From: Pseudomonas vancouverensis
GTDB lineage: Bacteria; Pseudomonadota; Gammaproteobacteria; Pseudomonadales; Pseudomonadaceae
NCBI RefSeq assembly: GCF_004348895.1
Contig: NZ_RRZK01000009.1
Span: 1-64,000 of the forward strand
DNA: 64,000 nt
Direction: 5' to 3'
The position numbers and the translations under genes were made by a program. Of this stretch, positions 62,949-64,000 are shown piece after piece; the first letter of the stretch is position 1, and every line of letters begins with the position of its first letter. The notes beneath the pieces are model-generated. The model made no database searches and had not been told where the DNA came from. It was given only the letters and a program-made list of their open reading frames with translations.

Positions 62949-63686
62949 ATGGACGAGTTGGATTTCAGCGGCAAAACCGTGTTGGTCATCGGCGGTTCCA
63001 GCGGTATTGGCAACGGCATTGCGCAGAGCTTTCGCCAGCGCGGCGCCGAGGTACATGTGTGGGGCACGCGTGCCACTGCCGAGGCGTATCAGGACTCGGC
63101 TGACTCTGATCTTGAAGGGTTGCATTACGCTCAGGTCAATGTTGCGGATGCGGCGCTGATTGAGGCTGTCAGTGTGCCTTTCACGCGGTTGGATGTGCTT
63201 GTTCAAGCGCAGGGCACGGTGCTCTACGACCGTCAGGAGTTTCTCACCGAAGGCTTCAAGCGTGTGCTCGACGTTAACCTCACCAGCTTGATGATGTGTG
63301 CACAGAAGTTTCATCCGCTGCTGAGGGAGGCCAAGGGTTCGATGATCACGGTCAGCTCGGCAGCCGCGTTTCACTCAACCCGCGGCAACCCCGCCTACAA
63401 CGCGTCTAAGACTGGCGCTTTCGGGCTGACCCGGACCCTGGCTGAAGCCTGGGCCCGTGACGGTATCCGGGTGAACGGCATTGCCCCGGGACTGGTGGAA
63501 ACCAAGCTCACGCGGGTGACCACCAGCAATCCAAAACGCCTGGAAGGGGCACTGCGCGCCATCCCGCAAGGACGTCTTGGAACGCCCCGGGACATGGCCA
63601 ACGTTGCCTTGTTTCTCGCCTCGCCGCTGGCCGGATACGTGCTCGGTCAAACCCTGTTGGTCGACGGCGGCATGCTGCTCGCCTGA
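62949..63686 (+). CDS. SDR family dehydrogenase
   Basis: 245 aa, canonical classical SDR: GGSSGIGNG cofactor loop near residue 14, the NAG position reads QAQG, catalytic Ser in TVSSAAA and YNASK near 151. The end GQTLLVDGGM is typical. ATG 62949 with AAGGA upstream is preferred to an earlier ATG that overlaps the CoA-transferase stop. It probably oxidises an alcohol or 3-hydroxyacyl-CoA in the second catabolic pathway. Confidence 0.83.
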   Translation: MDELDFSGKTVLVIGGSSGIGNGIAQSFRQRGAEVHVWGTRATAEAYQDSADSDLEGLHYAQVNVADAALIEAVSVPFTRLDVLVQAQGTVLYDRQEFLTEGFKRVLDVNLTSLMMCAQKFHPLLREAKGSMITVSSAAAFHSTRGNPAYNASKTGAFGLTRTLAEAWARDGIRVNGIAPGLVETKLTRVTTSNPKRLEGALRAIPQGRLGTPRDMANVALFLASPLAGYVLGQTLLVDGGMLLA

Positions 63687-63710
63687 TCGTTATTTGCTAG
63701 GAGATCTACC

Positions 63711-64000
63711 ATGGCCTGGGACTTTCAGACAGATCCTGAGTTTCAAGTGGAGCTGGATTGGATCGAGCGTTTCGTGCGTACCGAAGTCGAACCCCTCGAT
63801 CACGTGCTGGGCAGTCCGTGGAATATCCATGACCCGCTGTTCAAGCAATTGGTCAAACCCTTGCAGGCACAGGTCAAGGCGCGCAAGTTGTGGGCGTGCC
63901 ACCTGGGGCCGGAACTGGGGGGCGCCGGTTATGGCCAGGTACGTCTGGCCTTGATCAATGAGATTCTCGGACGCTCACTGTTCGGTCCGATAGTGTTCGG
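63711..64000 (+). CDS. Acyl-CoA dehydrogenase (cut by the window end)
   Basis: The first 96 codons of an acyl-CoA dehydrogenase. N-terminal helical domain with IERFVRTEVEPLDHVLG, then LWACHLGPELGGAGYGQVRL, typical of the large FadE group acting on ring-derived or branched CoA esters. TAGGAG lies 8 nt before the ATG. It continues beyond the window and shows that the second cluster continues to the right. Confidence 0.85.
   Translation, partial: MAWDFQTDPEFQVELDWIERFVRTEVEPLDHVLGSPWNIHDPLFKQLVKPLQAQVKARKLWACHLGPELGGAGYGQVRLALINEILGRSLFGPIVF

Overview
This window looks like the chromosome of a fluorescent Pseudomonas, probably P. fluorescens group. The evidence is high GC, many copies of a GTGGGAGCGAGCTTGCTCGC-type REP repeat, and the gene order tig-clpP-clpX-lon-hupB-ppiD. 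All assignments come from reading translations and motifs; no database search was run.

Region 1 (1-13.8 kb). After about 1.1 kb of repetitive, gene-free sequence comes a co-oriented catabolic cluster. It holds an HsaA-like flavin monooxygenase, an LLM-type flavin oxidoreductase, an HsaC-like extradiol dioxygenase, both IpdA/IpdB subunits, an enoyl-CoA hydratase, IpdC, EchA20, two acyl-CoA dehydrogenases side by side (IpdE1/IpdE2-like), a FadA6-like thiolase and an SDR. The Ipd/EchA20/FadA6 set is the one actinobacteria and Comamonas use to open and beta-oxidise the steroid C/D rings (the HIP pathway). HsaA and HsaC act on the steroid A/B rings. The CoA ligase, HsaB, HsaD and a KstR2-type regulator are not in the window.

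Region 2 (14-36.5 kb) is core genome: a DUF1993 protein, SstT, an MFS exporter, NhaR, TerC, small lipoproteins, PbpG, FolD, four tRNAs (Arg, His, Leu, His), the Tig/ClpP/ClpX/Lon/HU-beta/PpiD proteostasis block, a DUF2242 lipoprotein, an AraC-type regulator and a nitrilase-fold protein without its catalytic cysteine. A 77-nt tRNA-like relic lies between hupB and ppiD.

Region 3 (36.5-52 kb) is an accessory island with lower-GC stretches. It contains a compact Tn7-like module (tnsA-tnsB-tnsC-tniQ, all on the minus strand, overlapping, no cas genes), a transposase remnant, a KfrA-like coiled-coil protein divergent from a tyrosine recombinase broken by an in-frame amber codon, three antitoxin-like genes without toxins, an inositol-monophosphatase-family gene and long gene-poor stretches.

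Region 4 (52-64 kb) starts with a chemoreceptor and a marR-emrA-emrB efflux operon. A second catabolic cluster follows: two adjacent Rieske-oxygenase-like proteins, a non-canonical SDR, a VOC protein on the other strand, a two-domain CaiB/BaiF CoA-transferase, a canonical SDR and the start of an acyl-CoA dehydrogenase cut by the window end. The first Rieske protein keeps the [2Fe-2S] ligands but has lost the mononuclear-iron histidines. The second keeps the mononuclear-iron motif but has lost the Rieske ligands. Together they look like one oxygenase split over two complementary subunits, which I consider the most interesting observation here. The CoA-transferase likewise pairs a half lacking the catalytic Asp with an intact half.
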